DNA of 64,000 bases. Source: Closterium sp. NIES-65. Its lineage: Eukaryota > Streptophyta > Zygnematophyceae > Desmidiales > Closteriaceae. The notes below the pieces were generated by a model. The model saw nothing but the letters and a program-made list of their open reading frames with translations. It made no database searches and was not told the origin of the DNA. This document shows, in pieces, positions 11,630 to 22,062 of the stretch; within the stretch, counting starts at the first letter, position 1; the number at the start of each line of letters is the position of its first letter. Where the stretch lies: the NCBI GenBank assembly GCA_948144175.1, contig CANXME010001279.1, forward strand, positions 248,001 through 312,000. The letters are read 5' to 3'. Made by a program: the position numbers and the translations under genes.

Positions 11630-12540
11630 CCCTCGCGGCTCCGCCGCCCTTCCCTAGCGGCCCCGCCGCCCTTCGATCGCGGCCCCGCCGCCCTCTGCTA
11701 CGCGGCCCCGCCGCCGCCCTTCGATCGCGGCCCCGCCGCCCTCGGCTACGCGGCCCCGCCGCCCTCTGCCTCGCGGCCCCGCCGCCCTCTGCTACGCGGC
11801 CCCGCCGCCCTTCGATAGCGGCCCCGCCGCCCTTTGCCACGCGGCCCCGCCGCCCTCTACTACGCGGCCCCGCCGCCCTCTGCTACGCGGCCCCGCCGCC
11901 CTTCGATCGCGGCCCCGCCGCCCTCTGCTACGCGGCCTCGCCGCCCTCTGCTACGCGGCCCCGCCGCCCCCTGCTACGCGGCCCCGCCGCTCTCTTCGGA
12001 CGCGGCCCCGCCGCCCTCTGCTACGCGGCCTCGCCGCCCTCTGCTACGCGGCCTCGCCGCCCTCTGCTACGCGGCCCCGCCGCCCCCTGCTACGCGGCCC
12101 CGCCGCTCTCTTCGGTCGCGGCCCCGCCGCCCTCTGCTACGCGGCCCCGCCGCCCTCTGCTACGCGGCCCCGCCGCTCTCTTCGGTCGCGGCCCCGCCGC
12201 CACTCTGCTACGCGGCCCCGCCGATCCGCCCAGCAGCAGCCGCCGCCGCCTGAGCCGCCGCCGAGCCGCCGCCGAGCCGTCGCCGAGCCGCCGCCGAGCC
12301 GCCGCCGAGCCGCCGCCCGAGCCGCCGCCGAGCCGCCAGAGCCGCCGCCGAGCCGCCCGTGACGCCCGAGCCGCCCGCGCCGCCCAGCAGCAGCCGAGCC
12401 GCCGCCGAGCCGCCGCCGCCTGAGCCGCCGCCGAGCCGCCGCCGAGCCGCCGCCGAACCGCCGCCGAGCCGCCGCCCGAGCCGCCGCCGAGCCGCCCGCG
12501 CCGCCCGAGCCGCCTGCGGAGCCGTGCTGCTGTTCCTCTG
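11630..12540. repeat. GC-rich tandem array in the leader of Copia B
   Basis: From about 11630 to 12225 a 23-bp unit (GCGGCCCCGCCGCCCTCTGCTAC and variants) repeats some two dozen times. From about 12235 to 12530 a shorter unit built on GCCGCCGAGCC takes over. Because 23 is not a multiple of three, the array passes through all reading frames and lacks stops, giving spurious Arg-Pro-Ala-rich ORFs on both strands. It occupies the untranslated leader between the primer-binding site and the Gag start codon. Confidence 0.95.
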
Positions 12541-12590
12541 CTGCTGACCTACCCGCCTCTCCCAGCCCGGTGAGATTTTCAGCTGCTGTC

Positions 12591-15500
12591 ATGGCCACCC
12601 CCAATGTTCTTACCTTTGACGCTGAGGGGAGGGCCATTGACTTTGCCGTCTGGATTGAAGACCTGCAGCTGTACTTACTGTGTGATGCGATAGATGAGGT
12701 CTCTCTCTTTGACTTTGTCTCTGGCGCTGTCCCTGCCCCACCTGCTGATGCTGACTCTGCCGTTCGCTCCACGTGGGCGACCCGCGATGCTGCTGCACGT
12801 CTTGCTGTGCGTCGCCACCTCCCTTCCTCTGAGCGTGCCCACTTTAGTCAGTGCAAGACCGCTCAGGCCTTGTACGACGCTGTAGTTGCACGCTACTCCT
12901 CCCCTTCCTCCGCTACCCTTAGCCGCCTCATGCTACCGTTTCTCTTCCCTGACCTCGCTTCCTTTCCCACTGTCGCTGACCTCGTTACCCACCTCCGTGC
13001 TAGTGACACCCGCTACCGCGCTGCCCTTCCTGCTGAGTTCCGAGCTGCGAACCCTCCTCCCATGTACATCACTCTCTACTTTCTCGTCACCCGTCTCCCT
13101 GAGTCCCTTCGTGTCGTTAGGGACCAGTTTCTCTCTGTCTGTCCCACCACTCTCACTGTCGACCTCCTTGAGGAGTCCCTGCTAGCGGCTGAGAAGAGTA
13201 TTGTCGCTGTAGGGGCCTCTCGGGGTGACCCTCGCACCCCTATCTTTGAGGGGTGTGGTCCTTCCCCCCTGCTGCCCTCTGTCGCCTCTGCCGCTGCGGC
13301 CGACCTCACTGGTTTTGAGTCGGTCGGCGCGGCGTCTGCCCCCAGCGGCAGACGCCGCGCTGGCAAGGGCAAGGGGGGCAAGGGAGCGGGTGGAGCTAGA
13401 GGGGGCGGTGGAGGAGGCGGTGGGGGTGGCGGGGGGAGTGGGGGTGGCGGTGGGGGTGGTGGCGGGAGTGGAGGTACTGGTGGCGGCGGTGGAGGCGGAG
13501 GTGGCGGCGGAGGTGGTAGCGGAGGAGGCGGTGGGAGCGGTGGGAGCGACGGTCCTGGTGGGGGAGGTGGAGGTGGAGACGGGGGTGGCGGTGGAGGCGG
13601 GGGTGGCAGTGGAGGCGGGGGTCGGAGTGGCTCGTCCCAGCGGAGCAGCTCCGGGGGTGGTCAGCGCCAGCAGCAGCAGCAGCAGCAGCCGCAGCAGCAG
13701 CCACAGCAGCAGCAGCGCTCTCGCACCGTCCCCGCCCCTCAGCAGCTCCGTGAGTGGTACTCGCAGCGTCAGCGTGGTGGTGCGCTTGGTCCTTGCCCCT
13801 ACGTTCTCCGCACCGGTGACCGTGCAGGGGAGAGGTGTGGAGGCGCCCACACTGCCCGCCGCTGCTTTGGCCGCCTGACTGACGCCTGGCGTCAGCAGTT
13901 TCCGGAGGCAGCTGAGATCCCCCGCTGGGGAGAGCTGTCTAGGGCTGGTGTAGCTATTTATGATCTTGATTTTGATGCTATTCTCTCTGCTATGTATGCT
14001 GCGATTGGTAGTGATGAGGATGACTGTTACCGGTGTTTCCCGCCCGACCCGGGCATTGGTACTGCCGCGTCAGGTACTAGTGAGGCTGCTGCTCTAGGTG
14101 CCAGTGCGTCTGTGCTCTCAGGTGCTGGTGAGTCTGCCCTCTCAGGTACTGTGTCGGCTTCGGCCTCTCACACCTTCACCCTTGACTCTGGAGCGTCTCG
14201 CTCCTTCTTTCGGGACCGCACCACTCTCACGCCGCTGAGTCGGCCGGTTGCGGTGTCCCTGGCTGACCCCTCTGGGGGGCCTGTCCTGTCTCGCTTCTCC
14301 ACTGTCCTCCCGTGTCCGGCGGCCCCCTCTGGCACCCTGACTGGTCTCTACCTCCCCTCGTTCTCGACGAACTTGGTGAGTGGTGCTGACCTCCAGGATG
14401 CGGGTGTCCACCAGTTCACCCCTGCTCGTCAGCGGGTGACCCACTGCACGGAGGCGGATACAGGTCGCCACCTGGCTACGTTTACACGTCGGCCAGGGTC
14501 GAGCCTGTACACTCTGACCACTGCTTCTCCTCCAGGTGCTGAGTCTGGTAGGGTCACTTCGTCTGGTCAGGTGTTTGCTGCAGCGTCCAGGTCTGGTCCT
14601 GAGTCTGCCCCCTGCTCGTGCCGTCGTTTGTCTCACGAGACCCTCCTCTGGCACCACCGCCTTGGCCACCCCTCTCTGCTTCGGCTCAGAGGCATGGCCT
14701 CGCGAGTCCTTGTGTCTGGTCTTCCCCGGTCTCTCCCTCCCCTTCCTCCGGGCCCTGGCCCCACCTGTGTCCCCTGTGTCGAGGGGCGCCAGCGTGCTGC
14801 CCCTCACTCCTCCCAGTTTCCTCCGACAGAGGCCCCGTTGCAGACGCTTCACATGGATGTGTGGGGCCCAGCCCGCGTCCGTGGACAGGGTCAGGAGCGC
14901 TACTTCCTGCTGGTGGTTGACGACTACTCGCGTTACACCACAGTCTTCCCCTTGCGCAGCAAGGGTGAGGTCACTGCGGTGTTGATCGACTGGATCCGCG
15001 CAGCTCGTCTCCAGCTTCGGAGGAGCTTTGGCTCTGACTTCCCTGTTTTGCGTCTGCACTCGGACAGAGGCGGAGAGTTCTCCTCTGGCCTCCTGAGTGC
15101 CTACTGTCGTGCGCGAGGCATCCGTCAGACCTTCACGCTTCCGGACTCACCGCAGCAGAATGGGATTGCTGAGCGCCGCATTGGCATGGTCATGGACGTC
15201 GCTCGTACGTCCATGATGCATGCGGCTGCTCCCCATTTTCTGTGGCCGTTTGCGGTCAGGTATGCTGCGCACCAGATCAACCTCCACCCCAGGGTCTCTC
15301 GACCGGAGACCTCCCCAGCCCTGCTGTGGACGGGGAAGGTTGGCGATGCGTCGGCGTTCCGGGTCTGGGGATCTCGGGCGTTTGTTCGCGACCTGTCTGC
15401 GGACAAGCTATCCCCTCGTGCTTCTCCCTGCGTCTTCCTGGGGTTCCCCCCCGACGCCCCTGGGTGGCAGTTTTACCACCCCACCTCTCGACGTGTTCTG

Positions 15501-18500
15501 TCCTCCCAGGACGTCACGTTCGACGAGTCGGTACCCTACTACCGCCTCTTCCCCTACCGCACTCCGTCCCTCCCCCCACCCCCGCTCTTCTTGGTACCAG
15601 GTCCCCCCCCGGTAGTCCCCCTCCCCCCTCAGGGTCCTGCCCCTTCAGGTGTGTCCCAGGTAGACGCGGTCGAGCCTGTCGAGGTCACTGGTGACTCTGG
15701 TGCTGCTGCGGGAGCTGAGCCTGGGGGTGCGGAGTCTGGGGGTGCTGAGCCTGGAGGTGCCGAGTCTGGGGGTGCTGAGCCTGGGGGTGCTGAGCCTGGG
15801 GGTGCTGTGCCTGGGGGTGCTGAGTCTGGAGGTGCCGAGTCTGGGGGTGCTGTGCCTGGGGGTGCTGAGCCTGGGGGTGCTGAGCCTGGGGTTGCTGAGC
15901 CTGGGGGTGCTGAGCCTGGGGGTGACGTGCCTGGGGGTGCTGTGTCTAGGGGTGCTGAGCCTGGAGGTGCTGTGCCTGGGGGTGCTTCGTCTCGCCGGGA
16001 GCCACTCTCCCCACAGGAGCTGCGTGAGTGGTTTGCCGGGCGCTGGAGGCGTGCTGCTGGTGCTGGTGGTTCTTCGGCTGCAGAGGGTACTGCTGCTGCG
16101 CGCCCTGCCGGCGCTCGTACTGTGGGTGCTGGAGCTGCTGAGTCTGAGAGTTCTCCTGGAGCTGGTCCTGCTGAGGGTGTTGGTGCTGAGCCTGCCGTTG
16201 GCGGCCCGACTGACAGTGCTCCTGGTGCTGCGGCTGGAGGTTCTGGAGCTTCTGGTGGTGCTGCTGGAGGTGCTACTGGAGTGGGTGCTCCTGCCGGGGC
16301 TGCTGGTGCTGTTCCTGCTGTTTCTAGCGTCGCCGCGCGGCCCCGACCGTACTTCGTTCCGCTCCTGCAGCAGGTTCTTGGTCTTACACCTCCTCCTCCT
16401 CCCTTAGAGGGTCCGCAGCCTGTCCGGTCACAGCCACAGCTACAGCCTGCCTCCCCTTTGCCTGCTCCTTCTCCCTACGCTGGTCCGACTGGAGGTCTTA
16501 CTGAGCGTCGTGAGCCTGCGTCTCGTCCTGTGTCGCCTGTTCGTCCTGAGCGCGCTAGTGGTCGCGGGTCGCGTCAGCGTCCTCCTCCTGTCCCTGGCAC
16601 GCACCGGATGTCACTGCGTCCGTCCACTGCTCCTCTGCGTGCCCCTTTGCCTTCTCCTCCTGCTTCCTCTCTTCCTGCTCTTGCCGACCCGGAGTCGGAC
16701 GCCCTTCGTGCTGCCAGTCCTACTGTCACGCGTCTCCTGGCTACTGCTGTCACTGACCCCTCCTTCGAGTCGTCTGCTGCGTCTGCCCTTGTCACTGAGC
16801 TTGTCGACTTTGCTGCGCGCTGTCGTCTAGACTACGCTGCTCGTCTTGTCACTGAGTCTGAGTCCGCCTGTCCTCCGTCCGTCGGGGGTGAGTGTGCCCT
16901 TGGCACGGACGTCCTTGAGGACAGGCAGGAGGAGTTCCAGTGTCTGGCCGCCGCTTCACCTCGTCTCGCGTCTGTACTGCTAGCCCCTGAGGGAGACCCG
17001 GATGCACCAGACATCCCGACTCCGCGCTCTTACGCGGAGGCGATAGAGGGTCCCTACTCCTCTCAGTGGCAGGCAGCTATGGATGCAGAGATGGCTTCCT
17101 GGAAGTCCACAGGCACCTACGTTGACGCTGTTCCCCCTCCTGGGGCGAACATCGTCAGTGGCATGTGGATTTTCAGGGTGAAGCGGCCGCCGGGTTCTCC
17201 GCCTGTCTTCAAGGCGCGTTACGTGGCTCGTGGCTTCAGTCAGCGGCAGGGGGTTGACTACTTTCAGACCTTCTCCCCCACCCCGAAGATGACCACTCTT
17301 CGGGTTCTGCTACACGTTGCTGCTCACCGTGACTACGAGCTGCACTCTCTCGACTTCAGCACAGCTTTCTTGCAGGGCAGCCTGCACGAGGAGATCTGGC
17401 TGCGTCGCCCACCTGGCTTCACTGGGTCTTTCCCTCCTGGTACCCAGTGGAGTCTCCGGCGTCCAGTCTACGGTCTCCGCCAGGCGCCACGTGAGTGGCA
17501 CGACACACTGAGGACTACGCTCGCGGCACTTGGGTTTGCTCCTTCCACTGCCGACCCGTCGCTGTTTCTGCGCACCGACACCTCTCTGCCGCCGTTCTAC
17601 ATCCTCGTGTACGTCGACGACTTGGTCTTTGCCACAGCTGACACTGCTGGACTCGCCTACGTGAAGTCCGAGCTGCAGAAGAGACACACGTGCACTGACC
17701 TGGGTGAACTGCGCAGCTACCTTGGCTTGCAGATCACCCGGGACAGAGCACGCCGCACCATTACCCTGACTCAGTCACACATGGTGCAGCAGGTCCTTCA
17801 GCGCTTCGGCTTCACGTACTCCTCGCCTCAGGCCACTCCTCTGCCTACTCGCCACTCGCTCTCAGCTCTGCCTTCGGATGAGTCCGTAGAGTCGAGTGGC
17901 CCGTTTGCAGAGCTTGTTGGCTGCCTCATGTACCTGATGACCTGCACACGACCTGACCTCGCATACCCTCTTAGCATTCTCGCACGCTTTGTTGCTCCTG
18001 GGAGACACCGACCAGAGCACATGGCTGCAGCGAAGAGGGTGTTGCGCTACTTGTGCAGTACGTCGGGCATGGGGCTAGTGCTTGGAGGGCGCAGTCCAGT
18101 GGTCCTCACTGGGCACGCAGACGCTTCTTGGGCTGACGACCAGGCTACGCAGCGGTCGTCACAGGGTTACACCTTCAGCCTTGGTTCCGGCTCTGTCTCG
18201 TGGCGGGCTACCCGCTCGTCTTCTGTTCTCGGCTCCAGTTGTGAGGCTGAGATCTACGCTGGGGCTATGGCTGCACAGGAGTTACGCTGGCTCACCTACC
18301 TGCTGACCGACCTTGGAGAGCAGCCTCGTTCTCCTCCAGTCCTGTACGTAGACAACAAGGCCATGCTGGCCTTGTGTCGAGAGCAGCGACTGGAGCACAG
18401 AACGAAGCACATTGCTCTTCGTTACTTTCTTGCTCGTGAGCTACAGCAGCGTGGACAGCTGCGACTTGCGTACGTGGCCTCTGAGGCCAACACTGCTGAT

Positions 18501-18593
18501 GTCTTCACCAAGGCACTTGCGCCTTGTGATCATCAGCGTTGCTGCACGCAGTTGGGTCTTGTGCCTGTCTTGCCTCACTTGCTCTCCTCTTGA
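12591..18593 (+). CDS. Copia B Gag-Pol polyprotein
   Basis: An uninterrupted frame of 2000 codons from the ATG of MATPNVLTFDAEGR, a start shared with E. Upstream in-frame codons have only a GTG. Order: Gag (1-270); a glycine-rich tract (about 270-350); a Gln-rich stretch; an atypical Cys-His motif C-x13-C-x3-H-x4-C (13794-13865); protease (TFTLDSGASRSFF, near 14180); GAG-pre-integrase (LLWHHRLGHPS); DDE integrase (VVDDYSRYTTVF; HSDRGGEFSSG; QQNGIAERRIGMV); a linker of Gly-Gly-Ala-Glu-Pro repeats; RVT_2 reverse transcriptase (YVDDLVFA, near 17610); and RNase H (GHADASWADDQ; SSCEAEIYAG). It is long for Copia because of the low-complexity tracts. It looks whole. Confidence 0.94.
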   Translation: MATPNVLTFDAEGRAIDFAVWIEDLQLYLLCDAIDEVSLFDFVSGAVPAPPADADSAVRSTWATRDAAARLAVRRHLPSSERAHFSQCKTAQALYDAVVARYSSPSSATLSRLMLPFLFPDLASFPTVADLVTHLRASDTRYRAALPAEFRAANPPPMYITLYFLVTRLPESLRVVRDQFLSVCPTTLTVDLLEESLLAAEKSIVAVGASRGDPRTPIFEGCGPSPLLPSVASAAAADLTGFESVGAASAPSGRRRAGKGKGGKGAGGARGGGGGGGGGGGGSGGGGGGGGGSGGTGGGGGGGGGGGGGSGGGGGSGGSDGPGGGGGGGDGGGGGGGGGSGGGGRSGSSQRSSSGGGQRQQQQQQQPQQQPQQQQRSRTVPAPQQLREWYSQRQRGGALGPCPYVLRTGDRAGERCGGAHTARRCFGRLTDAWRQQFPEAAEIPRWGELSRAGVAIYDLDFDAILSAMYAAIGSDEDDCYRCFPPDPGIGTAASGTSEAAALGASASVLSGAGESALSGTVSASASHTFTLDSGASRSFFRDRTTLTPLSRPVAVSLADPSGGPVLSRFSTVLPCPAAPSGTLTGLYLPSFSTNLVSGADLQDAGVHQFTPARQRVTHCTEADTGRHLATFTRRPGSSLYTLTTASPPGAESGRVTSSGQVFAAASRSGPESAPCSCRRLSHETLLWHHRLGHPSLLRLRGMASRVLVSGLPRSLPPLPPGPGPTCVPCVEGRQRAAPHSSQFPPTEAPLQTLHMDVWGPARVRGQGQERYFLLVVDDYSRYTTVFPLRSKGEVTAVLIDWIRAARLQLRRSFGSDFPVLRLHSDRGGEFSSGLLSAYCRARGIRQTFTLPDSPQQNGIAERRIGMVMDVARTSMMHAAAPHFLWPFAVRYAAHQINLHPRVSRPETSPALLWTGKVGDASAFRVWGSRAFVRDLSADKLSPRASPCVFLGFPPDAPGWQFYHPTSRRVLSSQDVTFDESVPYYRLFPYRTPSLPPPPLFLVPGPPPVVPLPPQGPAPSGVSQVDAVEPVEVTGDSGAAAGAEPGGAESGGAEPGGAESGGAEPGGAEPGGAVPGGAESGGAESGGAVPGGAEPGGAEPGVAEPGGAEPGGDVPGGAVSRGAEPGGAVPGGASSRREPLSPQELREWFAGRWRRAAGAGGSSAAEGTAAARPAGARTVGAGAAESESSPGAGPAEGVGAEPAVGGPTDSAPGAAAGGSGASGGAAGGATGVGAPAGAAGAVPAVSSVAARPRPYFVPLLQQVLGLTPPPPPLEGPQPVRSQPQLQPASPLPAPSPYAGPTGGLTERREPASRPVSPVRPERASGRGSRQRPPPVPGTHRMSLRPSTAPLRAPLPSPPASSLPALADPESDALRAASPTVTRLLATAVTDPSFESSAASALVTELVDFAARCRLDYAARLVTESESACPPSVGGECALGTDVLEDRQEEFQCLAAASPRLASVLLAPEGDPDAPDIPTPRSYAEAIEGPYSSQWQAAMDAEMASWKSTGTYVDAVPPPGANIVSGMWIFRVKRPPGSPPVFKARYVARGFSQRQGVDYFQTFSPTPKMTTLRVLLHVAAHRDYELHSLDFSTAFLQGSLHEEIWLRRPPGFTGSFPPGTQWSLRRPVYGLRQAPREWHDTLRTTLAALGFAPSTADPSLFLRTDTSLPPFYILVYVDDLVFATADTAGLAYVKSELQKRHTCTDLGELRSYLGLQITRDRARRTITLTQSHMVQQVLQRFGFTYSSPQATPLPTRHSLSALPSDESVESSGPFAELVGCLMYLMTCTRPDLAYPLSILARFVAPGRHRPEHMAAAKRVLRYLCSTSGMGLVLGGRSPVVLTGHADASWADDQATQRSSQGYTFSLGSGSVSWRATRSSSVLGSSCEAEIYAGAMAAQELRWLTYLLTDLGEQPRSPPVLYVDNKAMLALCREQRLEHRTKHIALRYFLARELQQRGQLRLAYVASEANTADVFTKALAPCDHQRCCTQLGLVPVLPHLLSS
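15708..15985 (+). repeat. 15-bp tandem repeat encoding GGAEP pentapeptides
   Basis: About eighteen in-frame copies of a GGGGGTGCTGAGCCT-type unit encode Gly-Gly-Ala-Glu-Pro with Glu/Val/Asp and Pro/Ser variants. They form the linker between integrase and reverse transcriptase in B. Shorter relatives occur in A (about 3345-3465), E (about 42963-43240) and D (about 46083-46258). Confidence 0.93.
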
Positions 18594-18790
18594 CCTTGCT
18601 TGTACTTTCGCATATATATACTCTTGTTCTTGTATATCTCTATATATGATCTTGCATGTGAACTGGCCTTGTGGCCTTTGAACTTGTGCTCGGAATGCGT
18701 GGTGACTTTGTGATCCACCCTGAGCTTTGCTTTGCTTTGCTTGACTGGTCTTGTGACCCCTTGTTCTCCCCCACTTTGCCTATGGGGGTG

Positions 18791-18923
18791 TGTCAGAACT
18801 TATAGCTTACTTGTTTCTGTAGGCTATAGTGGGGTATCCCATAGGGGGTACAACCCAATTAGGGTTTCCTATTTGTACTCACTTCGTTCATAGTCATTCC
18901 ATTCTCGTTCTTTGTTTTCCACA
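18791..18923 (+). repeat. 3' LTR of Copia B
   Basis: 133 bp, identical to 11376-11508 as read. It is followed by GGGTG (18924-18928), after which the reverse transcriptase sequence of element A resumes. Confidence 0.95.
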
Positions 18924-20414
18924 GGGTGCTGCTGCACATAGCCGCTCAGCGCGACTACGAGCTCCACTCTCTTGACTTCAGCACAACTTTCCTGCAGGGC
19001 AGCCTTCACGAGGAGATCTGGCTGCGCCGCCCACCTGGCTTCACTGGGCCGTTTCCTCCTAGTACCCAGTGGAGCCTCCGGCGGCCAGTCTACGATCTCC
19101 GCCAGGCACCCCATGAGTGGCACGACACACTGAGGACTACACTTGCGGCTCTTGGGTTTGCTCCTTCTCTAGCCGACCCGTCGCTGTTTCTGTACACCGA
19201 CACCTCTTTGCCGCCGTTCTACATCCTCGTGTATGTCAAAGACTTGGTCTTTTCCACAGCTGGAACTGCTGGACTCGCCCATGTGAAGTCTGAGCTGCAG
19301 AAGAGACACACGTGCACAGACCTGGGTGAACTGCGCAAACACCTTGGCTTGCAGATCACCCGGGACAGAGCACATCGCACCATTACTGTGACTTAGTCAA
19401 ACATGGTGCAGCAGGTCCTTCAGCGCTTCGGCTTCACGTACTCCTCGCCTCAGGCCACTCCTCCGTCTACTCGCCACTCGCTCTCAGCTCTGCCTTCGGA
19501 TGAGTCCGTAGAGTAGAGTGGCCCGTGCCCAGAGCTTGTTGGCTGCCATATGTAACTGATGACCTGCACACGACCTGACCTTGCATACCCTCTTAGCATC
19601 TTGGCACGCTATGTTGCTCCTGGGAGACACCTACCAGAGCACATGGCTGCAGCGAAGAGGGTGTTGCACTATGTGTGCAGTACGTCGGGCATGGGGCTAG
19701 TGCTTGGAGGGCGACGTCGAGTGGTCCTCACAGGTCACGCTGACGCTTCTTGGGCTGACGACCAGGCTCTGCAGCGGTCGTCACAGGGTTACACCTTCAG
19801 CCTTGGCTGCGGCTCTGTTTCGTGGCGGTCTACTCGCTCGTCTTCTGTTCTCAGCTCCAACTATGAGGCTGAGATCTACACAGGGGCCATGGCTGCACAG
19901 GAGCTACGCTGGCTCACCTACCTGCTCACTGACCTAGGAGAGCAGCCTCGTTCTCCTCCAGTTCTGTACGTAGACAACAAGGCCATGCTGGCCTTGTGTC
20001 GGGAGCACAGACTGGAGCACAGAATGAAGCAGATTGCTCTCCGCTACTTCCTCGCTCGTGAGCTAGAGCAGCGTGGTCAGCTCCGTCTCACCTACGTGGC
20101 CTCTGAGGCCAATACTGCTGATATCTTCACCAAGGCCCTTCCGCCTTGTGATCATCAGCGCTTCTGTACTTTCCTAGGTCTTGTGCCTACCTGGCCTCAC
20201 TTGCTCACTTCTTGATCTTGTTTGTACTGTACTCTTTCTATACCTGCACTTGCTTGTTTACCTTTATATATATGATCTTGCATGTGAACTGGCCTTGTGG
20301 CCTTACTCTTGTGCTCAGACTGTGTGGTGACTTTGTGATCCACCCTGAGCTTGCTTTGCTTTGTTTGACTGGTCTTGTGACCACTTGTTCTCCCCCACTT
20401 TGCCTATAGGGGTG

Positions 20415-20541
20415 TGTCAGAACATTATTGCTTATACATTTGTGTAGGTTGTAGTGGGGTAGCCCATAAGGGGTACAACCCACTTAGGGTTAGTACTTGT
20501 ACCCAACTCTTCCATAGTTCATCTATTCTCGTTTCTCATCA
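20415..20541 (+). repeat. 3' LTR of Copia A
   Basis: 127 bp from TGTCAGAACATTATTGC to TCTCATCA, followed by the target-site copy ATTCA at 20542-20546. The first few tens of bases match the left end of A at 2579. It carries the shared core TAGGTTGTAGTGGGGTA. Confidence 0.9.
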
Positions 20542-20546
20542 ATTCA

Positions 20547-20817
20547 AGATTGTGTTCCCCAAAGCTTCTACATGAATGTCATTATATGAGTTCGTTGTTA
20601 CTTGTGGAACAAGTTGGCATTCTCAATATCGTGTTTGCAATAGAGAATTGTGAATTTTTTCTAGTTAATTAAAATCCTAGAGGTACGATGAGGTGCACAA
20701 GAGGAAAAAAAACATTTATGCTTGAAAAGAGCGACATGTGGACATCAAATCTAGCAAAATTTAGTTTTTGCACCCCCCACCCCCCCCCCCCTTCCCCCCC
20801 CCCCCCCCTCTCTCCTG

Positions 20818-20849
<32 letters not shown>

Positions 20850-20933
20850 TTTCTTTCTTTCTTTCTTTCTTTTTAACAAGATAGTAAGCCAGCAACAATG
20901 AGCTTAACCTGCTTGGGGAATTTGTTATAACTG
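20547..20933. other. Flank between elements A and H
   Basis: AT-rich sequence with no gene seen. Before A inserted, it followed directly on from 2573. It contains a compound microsatellite at its right. Confidence 0.6.
20770..20873. repeat. Compound microsatellite: poly-C, (GTT)n, (CTTT)n
   Basis: A run of C with a few T and A, then GTT/GTC trinucleotides, then CTTT tetranucleotides, all directly joined. Confidence 0.95.
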
Positions 20934-20938
20934 GTGAA

Positions 20939-21117
20939 TGTCAGAATGTTACTGTTCTCTAGCCTGCTGTGGGGTACTCTATAGTGAGTACAACCCCTTA
21001 GGGTTTTCCATATGTATCCTGCTGCTTTTCGTGAGAACCCCTCTTTTGCCTAAACTATTCTTGCCTAGCTAGGGCTTTCCTAGCCATGGCTCCTACTTCT
21101 AAGTACCTATTATCACA
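20939..21117 (+). repeat. 5' LTR of element H
   Basis: About 179 bp starting TGTCAGAATGTTACTG. It is related to the LTR of element G and carries the shared core GGGGTACTCTATAGTGAGTA. Confidence 0.85.
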
Positions 21118-21842
21118 TGGTTATGAGAGCAGTAAGCTCCTGGCCTGTGGGCCCCACCACACTCCTTCCACTGCATCTGCTACTCTCCCTTTCCGCCGTG
21201 CGCCCCGAGGCGCGCGGCGGTTTTCTGACCGCCGTGCGCCCCGAGGCGCGCGGCGGGTTTCTGCCCCGTCACTCCGCGCGCCGCTCCCGGGAGGCGCTGC
21301 GACGGGCGACGGGGACCCGCGCGTCGCCCCCTGTCGCCCGTCGTGGCCTGCGCCAGGCCCGGGCGCGGCCCGTATGGGCTGCGCCAGGCCAGCGCGCGGC
21401 CCGTACGGGCTGCGCCAGGCCCGAGCGCGGCGTTTACGGGCTGCACCAGGCCCGCGCGCGGCTCGGGCCGCCTGCGCGCGGTCGGGCGGCTGTGCCAGGC
21501 CCGTGGGCGGCCCTTTCCTTGCTGCCCCTGCCCTCCCTGCTGTCCCCCGTGCTTCTACTGGCGCCCCACCCCTCCTACAGTCCGTTCTCCTGAATTAGGG
21601 TTTGGGGGTGAGGGGTATGGGGGTGAAGCCACTGTGTGCTGTTCCCTGCTCCTCCTCCTCCTCCGTCTCCCTGTACTGCAGCTGCCGCTGAGGGGGGGTG
21701 GACTTGTTGGAGCCGTTGGAGTGGTACTAAAGGGGGGTGAAGGGGGAGTGGAGCTAGCGGTGTAGCAGCGGGTGTGTGTCAGGGGGAGTGGGATAGTTTG
21801 GGGAGGTTGAAGGGGGTGGCCGCCGTGAAGCCAGCAGCTCCA

Positions 21843-22062
21843 GTCGCCCGTGAGACCGTTGCGCCAGTCGCCCGTGAGCCCGTTGCACCAGTCGCCCGTG
21901 AGCCCGTTGCTCCAGTCGCCCGTGAGTCTGTTGCTCGTCTGCCGCTACTTTTAGCCGCGGAGCCAGTTACTCCAGTAGCCCGTGTGCCAGTTGCTCCAAT
22001 TGCCAGTGTGCCAGTTGCTCCAGTTGCCCGTGTGCCAGTTGCTCCAGTTGCGCTGTGTGCCA
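21843..22062. repeat. 24-bp tandem repeat inside element H
   Basis: About nine degenerate units of the type GTCGCCCGTGAGCCCGTTGCACCA, which read in frame as Pro-Val-Ala-Arg-Glu-Pro-Val-Ala. The units drift toward CCCGTGTGCCAGTTGCTCCA at the right. There is no evidence that it is translated. Confidence 0.85.

Larger units (their letters stand above)
11376..18923 (+). mobile_element. Copia element B, whole-looking, nested in A
   Basis: A 7548-bp Copia element inserted in the reverse-transcriptase part of A, with the 5-bp duplication GGGTG at 11371-11375 and 18924-18928. Its two LTRs are only 133 bp (11376-11508 and 18791-18923) and read identically, so the insertion is recent. The primer-binding site, TGGAATCAGAGC from 11509, is an initiator-methionine-like variant. 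The leader (about 11580-12560) is a GC-rich tandem array. One uninterrupted frame of about two thousand codons follows. The tail carries a G-rich tract (ATGGGGGTG) just before the 3' LTR. It belongs to the same group as A, D and E. Confidence 0.95.
2579..20541 (+). mobile_element. Copia element A, old and broken, host of two nested Copia elements
   Basis: The outer element of a three-element nest. A 5-bp duplication ATTCA lies at 2574-2578 and 20542-20546. Recognisable parts, in order, are an LTR remnant, the integrase core (about 2640-3140), the Gly/Ala-rich linker (3141-3988 and from 10491), reverse transcriptase (about 11150-11375 and 18924-19400), RNase H (about 19560-20210) and a 127-bp right LTR (20415-20541). 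Gag and protease are not seen. Element C sits inside the linker and element B inside the reverse transcriptase. Each nested insertion is flanked by its own duplicated 5 bp, and the A sequence resumes directly after it, as shown by comparison with D and E. A is broken in roughly half a dozen places and is older than C and B. Confidence 0.9.

Noticed and set aside
11596-12423. A 275-codon Arg/Pro/Ala-rich ORF, with overlapping ORFs on both strands
   Set aside because: It lies wholly in the 23-bp array of the Copia B leader. The unit length rotates the frame and contains no stop, so long ORFs arise automatically.
13225-13878. Val/Ala/Glu-rich ORF overlapping Copia B Gag in another frame
   Set aside because: It is a shadow of the glycine-codon-rich Gag stretch. 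The same kind of shadow appears in D and E at the same place.
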